A DNA stretch of 35,713 nt from an uncultured Peptostreptococcaceae bacterium (GTDB taxonomy: Bacteria > Bacillota > Clostridia > Peptostreptococcales > Anaerovoracaceae). Below the pieces are notes generated by a model, which made no database searches, was not told the DNA's origin, and worked only from the letters and a program-made list of their open reading frames with translations. Positions within the stretch are counted from its first letter, which is position 1; every line of letters begins with the position of its first letter. The position numbers and the translations under genes are program-made. The stretch spans positions 1 to 35,713 of the forward strand of contig CAJOKT010000027.1 of assembly GCA_905235115.1 (NCBI GenBank). The letters are read 5' to 3'. Of this stretch, positions 32,619-35,713 are shown in pieces.

Positions 32619-34241
32619 ATGCAGCAGAAACAAAACAGCTTTTTAAAAGGGGCGGCCATACTGGGCATCGCCGGAATAATTGTCAAGGTGATGGGAGTAT
32701 TTTTCCGTATTCCTCTGACCAACTGGATCGGAGCGGAAGGAATGTCCTATTACAGCTCCGTTTACCCCATATACAGCTTCTTCCTGCTGATATCCCTGGC
32801 GGGCATCCCGGTAGCCATATCCAGGATGATCTCCGAAAGGACGTCGGTGAAGAATTACGCGGGAGCACAGAAGGTGTTCAACGTTTCGGTAATAGTAATG
32901 GCGGTCATCGGCGGAGTGTCCATGGCCATAGTGTATTTCGGAGCTGACTTCATAGACAGTTCCCTTCTGAAGAATCCCGGTACAAAATATGCCCTCCAGG
33001 CAATAGCTCCGGCCCTGTTCCTGGTACCCGTCATGGGGGCCTACAGGGGATATTTCCAGGGCAGGCAGAACATGAACCCGACAGCAGTGTCTCAGATCAT
33101 CGAGCAGCTGTTCAGGGTGGTCATCGGACTGTCCCTCAGTTACTACCTGATCCGTGCAGGGGTGGGATACGACAAGATATCAGCCAGCGCCATATTCGGC
33201 GGGACCGCAGGCGCGGCAGCCGGACTTTTCGTGGCAGTCATAATTTACCTCCTGAACAGAAGGGTGATCTTCCGCCAGATCGCGAGGCACAGATCTCTTG
33301 CGGTGGTGGAGCCCTGGCAGGACATCGTGAAGGAGATTCTGATCATCTCCATACCCATCACCATAGGAGCCTGCATATACCCCATGGTAAATGCCATAGA
33401 CTCCATGATAGTAATGAGACGGCTCCAGGCCGTAGGCTTCACACTGACCGAATCCAGAGTGCTCTTCGGTAAACTCGGGGGCTACTGCTCGTCCCTCGTG
33501 GGAATGCCTCAGGTGCTGACACAGGCCATAGTCATGAGCCTTGTGCCCGCCATTGCAGCGGGATACAAGGTGGGAGACTATGAGGGGGTCAAAGACAACA
33601 TGAAGTTCTCTATGAGAGCGACAATGCTCATGGCTTTACCCTGCACGGTGGGTATGGTGGCTCTGGCATATCCCATCCTGCTGCTGCTTTATCCAATGCA
33701 GGCTGAAGAGGTGAAGAGCACGGCTCTGGTATTCGCCATAATGTCCCTGACCAACATCTTTGAAGGGCCGCTGGTCACACTGACAGGCATACTTCAGGGC
33801 ATCAACAAGCAGATGCTTCCCGTAAAGAACATGGCCATAGGTGCTGTGTTCAAGGTGCTGCTTACATATATACTGGTCGGGATCCGCCCCATAAATGTGA
33901 ACGGAGCCTCTGTGGGGACCATAGTTTTTTGCGCCATCGGCTCATACCTCTGCATGAAAGACCTCAAGAAGAACTTTCCTGTGGAGTTCGATCCGAAAGA
34001 TACCTATGTGAAGCCTCTTCTGGCCTCTCTGGTCATGGGAGTCTGCGCCAGACTGTCATACAACTTATTCATGATGATCCTGGGCAATAACTCCGTCTGC
34101 TGCCTTCTGGCCATAGTTGTGGGCGTACTCGTGTACGCTGTGGCGGTGTTCGCATTCAAGGCCATCACTCTTGACGAGCTGAGAAAATTTCCCAAGGGAG
34201 ACAAGCTGGCCCGCATAGCAGGCAAATTCGTAAGAAGATAG
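32619..34241 (+). CDS. YabM/SpoVB-like polysaccharide flippase (MOP superfamily)
   Basis: A 540-residue membrane protein with about 14 hydrophobic segments, of the polysaccharide transport/SpoVB/MurJ family. Such proteins flip lipid-linked wall precursors. The N-terminus FLKGAAILGIAGIIVKVMGVFFRIPL-like start and the GAYRGYFQGRQNM and GIPVAISRMISERT motifs are typical. A position between mfd and rqcP matches Bacillus yabM, which is related to spoVB. Gene order and size support YabM; MurJ (YtgP-type) is also possible. Start ATG 32619, with only a weak AGAAAG site. The cysK ATG follows its stop directly, so they are coupled. Confidence 0.85.
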   Translation: MQQKQNSFLKGAAILGIAGIIVKVMGVFFRIPLTNWIGAEGMSYYSSVYPIYSFFLLISLAGIPVAISRMISERTSVKNYAGAQKVFNVSVIVMAVIGGVSMAIVYFGADFIDSSLLKNPGTKYALQAIAPALFLVPVMGAYRGYFQGRQNMNPTAVSQIIEQLFRVVIGLSLSYYLIRAGVGYDKISASAIFGGTAGAAAGLFVAVIIYLLNRRVIFRQIARHRSLAVVEPWQDIVKEILIISIPITIGACIYPMVNAIDSMIVMRRLQAVGFTLTESRVLFGKLGGYCSSLVGMPQVLTQAIVMSLVPAIAAGYKVGDYEGVKDNMKFSMRATMLMALPCTVGMVALAYPILLLLYPMQAEEVKSTALVFAIMSLTNIFEGPLVTLTGILQGINKQMLPVKNMAIGAVFKVLLTYILVGIRPINVNGASVGTIVFCAIGSYLCMKDLKKNFPVEFDPKDTYVKPLLASLVMGVCARLSYNLFMMILGNNSVCCLLAIVVGVLVYAVAVFAFKAITLDELRKFPKGDKLARIAGKFVRR

Positions 34242-35168
34242 ATGAAGATATATAAGGACGTAACGGAGCTGGTGGGACGCACGCCTCTCGTGGAACTGGG
34301 AAACCTCATGAAGGAGAGGGGGCTTCGTGCCAGACTTCTTGCGAAACTTGAATACCTGAACCCGGCAGGGAGCGTGAAAGACCGGGTGGCAAAGGCCATG
34401 ATCGAAGATGCCGAGACTTCAGGGAAACTGGGTCCCGGCTCTGTCATCATAGAACCCACCTCCGGCAATACAGGCATAGGTCTGGCTATGGTGGCGGCGG
34501 TGAAGGGCTACAGGGTGATCCTCACCATGCCCGAGACCATGAGCGCCGAGAGGAGGAACATTCTCAAGGCCTACGGCGCGGAGATCGTGCTGACCCCGGG
34601 CTCTAAAGGCATGGCGGGGTCGATCGAGAAGGCAGAGGAACTGGCCCGCGAGATCCCGGGAAGCTTCATCCCCGGGCAGTTCACAAATCCCGTGAACCCT
34701 CAGGCCCATCTGGAGACCACAGGACCGGAGATCTGGGAGGACACGGAGGGGTGTGTAGACATCTTTGTGGCAGGCGTAGGCTCCGGCGGCACCGTTACCG
34801 GCGCGGGAGAATATCTTAAGAGCAAAAAACAGAGCATAGAAGTGTACGCCGTTGAACCGGCGTCATCACCCATCCTTTCCGGAGGAAATGCCGGGCCACA
34901 CGGCATCCAGGGCATCGGGGCCAACTTCGTTCCCGAGATCCTGGACCGTGACATATACGACGGAGTGATCAGGGTGGAAGACTCTGACGCGTACGAGACG
35001 GCGGGGCTCCTTACGAGGAAAGAGGGCATCTCCACGGGAATATCCTCAGGGGCGGCACTTTGGGCAGGCCTCTGGCTTGCTTCAAAAAAAGAAAATGAAG
35101 GAAAGACCATAGTGGTCCTCCTTCCTGACAGTGGCGACAGATATTATTCCACGGCCCTGTTCGGCTGA
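34242..35168 (+). CDS. cysK: Cysteine synthase A
   Basis: O-acetylserine (thiol)-lyase: makes cysteine from O-acetylserine and sulfide with PLP. The 308-residue protein has NPAGSVKDRVA with Lys46 as PLP lysine, the TSGNTGIGLAM loop (73-83), VGSGGTVTGAGEYLK, GGNAGPHGIQGIG and the C-terminal VLLPDSGDRYYS motif. It starts directly after the flippase stop without its own ribosome site, so translation is coupled. It is convergent with rqcP over a 57-base gap with no clear terminator. It uses serine, made via serA and serC at the other end of the window. Confidence 0.95.
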   Translation: MKIYKDVTELVGRTPLVELGNLMKERGLRARLLAKLEYLNPAGSVKDRVAKAMIEDAETSGKLGPGSVIIEPTSGNTGIGLAMVAAVKGYRVILTMPETMSAERRNILKAYGAEIVLTPGSKGMAGSIEKAEELAREIPGSFIPGQFTNPVNPQAHLETTGPEIWEDTEGCVDIFVAGVGSGGTVTGAGEYLKSKKQSIEVYAVEPASSPILSGGNAGPHGIQGIGANFVPEILDRDIYDGVIRVEDSDAYETAGLLTRKEGISTGISSGAALWAGLWLASKKENEGKTIVVLLPDSGDRYYSTALFG

Positions 35169-35225
35169 CAGGTACGGGAATGATAAAATGATATAAGAGA
35201 TCCGGATGAGAAGGGCCCGTAGGGT

Positions 35226-35468
35226 CTAATCAATTATCTCATACATCAAGGCGGCGGTCTCTTTCCTGGCTGACTCGATTATGTCGGTGACCCGGGCGGT
35301 GAGGCTGCCGTTTCCGAATTCTATATGGATCACGTCGCCTACGTTTACCTCTGATCCTGCCTTTGCGGTCTTGCCGTTAATGGAGACCCTTCCTGCATCG
35401 CAGGCCTCCTTGGCGACGGAGCGTCTTTTGATGAGCCTGGAGTTCTTCAGATACTTGTCTATCCTCAT
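35226..35468 (-). CDS. rqcP: S4-domain ribosome quality control protein RqcP
   Basis: An 80-residue S4 RNA-binding protein (YabO, Hsp15-like). RqcP helps RqcH add alanine tails on stalled 50S subunits. It has MRIDKYLKNSRLIKRRSVAKEACD, the S4 core, then GRVSINGKTAKAGSEVNVGDVI. In Bacillus it is downstream of yabM-yabN; here it lies after cysK and on the opposite strand, with its own promoter. AGGG lies just upstream of its ATG. Confidence 0.93.
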   Translation of the reverse strand: MRIDKYLKNSRLIKRRSVAKEACDAGRVSINGKTAKAGSEVNVGDVIHIEFGNGSLTARVTDIIESARKETAALMYEIID

Positions 35469-35511
35469 TTTGTTTCCCTATTTTGTGTCCTTTTCTGATG
35501 TGTTCAAGGGC

Positions 35512-35540
35512 ATTATACCATAGCTTGGAAGGGGAGGCAA
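35512..35540 (-). promoter_or_regulatory. rqcP promoter
   Basis: On the minus strand TTGCCT (35540-35535), 17 bases, TATAAT (35517-35512) with TG before the -10. Confidence 0.75.
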
Positions 35541-35565
35541 CGAGGTGAAATATGTCAAAAAGATG

Positions 35566-35630
35566 GCAAAAAAATTCTTATAAAATTTTTATTAAACCCC
35601 CTTGACATGTGGAAGGAAGGGTGGTAATCT
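35566..35630 (+). promoter_or_regulatory. Strong promoter, probably of an rRNA operon
   Basis: TTGACA (35602-35607), 17 bases, TAATCT (35625-35630). An AT-rich block just before the -35 (about 35566-35595) looks like an UP element. It diverges from the rqcP promoter. Confidence 0.8.
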
Positions 35631-35713
35631 AATAAAGCTGTCGCGAAAAACGACGGCCGCGCGTATGGCGTGTTGAACCTTGAAAACTTCATAGTGTGAG
35701 AATTTTGTAAGTA
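35631..35713 (+). other. Probable rRNA operon leader
   Basis: After the promoter comes a sequence containing ACCTTGAAAACTTCATAG (from about 35676), the kind of pre-rRNA leader found before 16S or 23S genes of clostridia. The rRNA gene itself is outside the window, so this rests on the leader pattern alone. Confidence 0.6.

Noticed and set aside
1-35713. CRISPR arrays, tRNA genes, insertion sequences, phage genes
   Set aside because: No regular spaced repeats, tRNA-like cloverleaf with conserved TTCRA loop, transposase or phage structural genes were seen on reading.

Overview
The window looks like a piece of chromosome from an anaerobic, low-redox Firmicute of the class Clostridia. It could be a member of the Anaerovoracaceae/Family XIII type, but that placement is only a guess. 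The reasons are spoVG, purR, prs, pth, mfd and a YabM-like flippase in nearly the Bacillus/Clostridium order, strong GGAGG ribosome sites, sigma-A type promoters, a sodium-pumping biotin decarboxylase, and an EtfBA plus FAD-oxidase unit. The coding DNA is moderately GC-rich with AT-rich control regions. Most genes are on the + strand.

Layout. Positions 1-771 are AT-richer and hold one small unknown membrane protein. 831-2865 (minus) is yicC-serA, diverging from serC (3025-4122), so two serine biosynthesis steps share one control region. 4200-7461 carries a D,D-carboxypeptidase and uvrC, followed by a DUF1292 protein. 8092-10223 is a pair of COG0523 (CobW-type) GTPases: one has a long His/Asp-rich metal-binding stretch, the other is fused to a YcgQ-like DUF1980 domain. 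10275-11261 is a membrane-anchored alpha/beta hydrolase. 11285-17589 is a 2-hydroxyacid catabolic operon (etfB, etfA, a lactate/glycolate-oxidase-like FAD enzyme and a TRAP transporter). It has a consensus promoter and a leader that looks like a transcription attenuator. Its large permease gene dctM carries a frameshift. 17791-19296 is an acetyl-CoA hydrolase/CoA-transferase.

From 19607 to 35468 the order follows the classical purR-spoVG-glmU-prs-pth-mfd-yabM-rqcP block, with changes. A five-gene sodium-decarboxylase operon lies between purR and glmU. glmU has only its acetyltransferase half. A SAH/MTA-deaminase-like gene lies between mfd and yabM. cysK precedes rqcP, which is inverted. The window ends in a strong promoter and a leader typical of an rRNA operon; no rRNA body is inside the window.

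How the genes may work together (inference): a 2-hydroxyacid such as lactate would enter through the TRAP system and be oxidised by the Etf-coupled dehydrogenase. Acyl-CoA/acid exchange by the CoA-transferase and biotin-dependent decarboxylation coupled to sodium export could conserve energy. The most notable system is the decarboxylase operon. It encodes two different carboxyltransferase folds (a TIM-barrel OadA type and a crotonase-fold acyl-CoA type), one biotin carrier and one sodium pump, so it may be a combined transcarboxylase and sodium pump.
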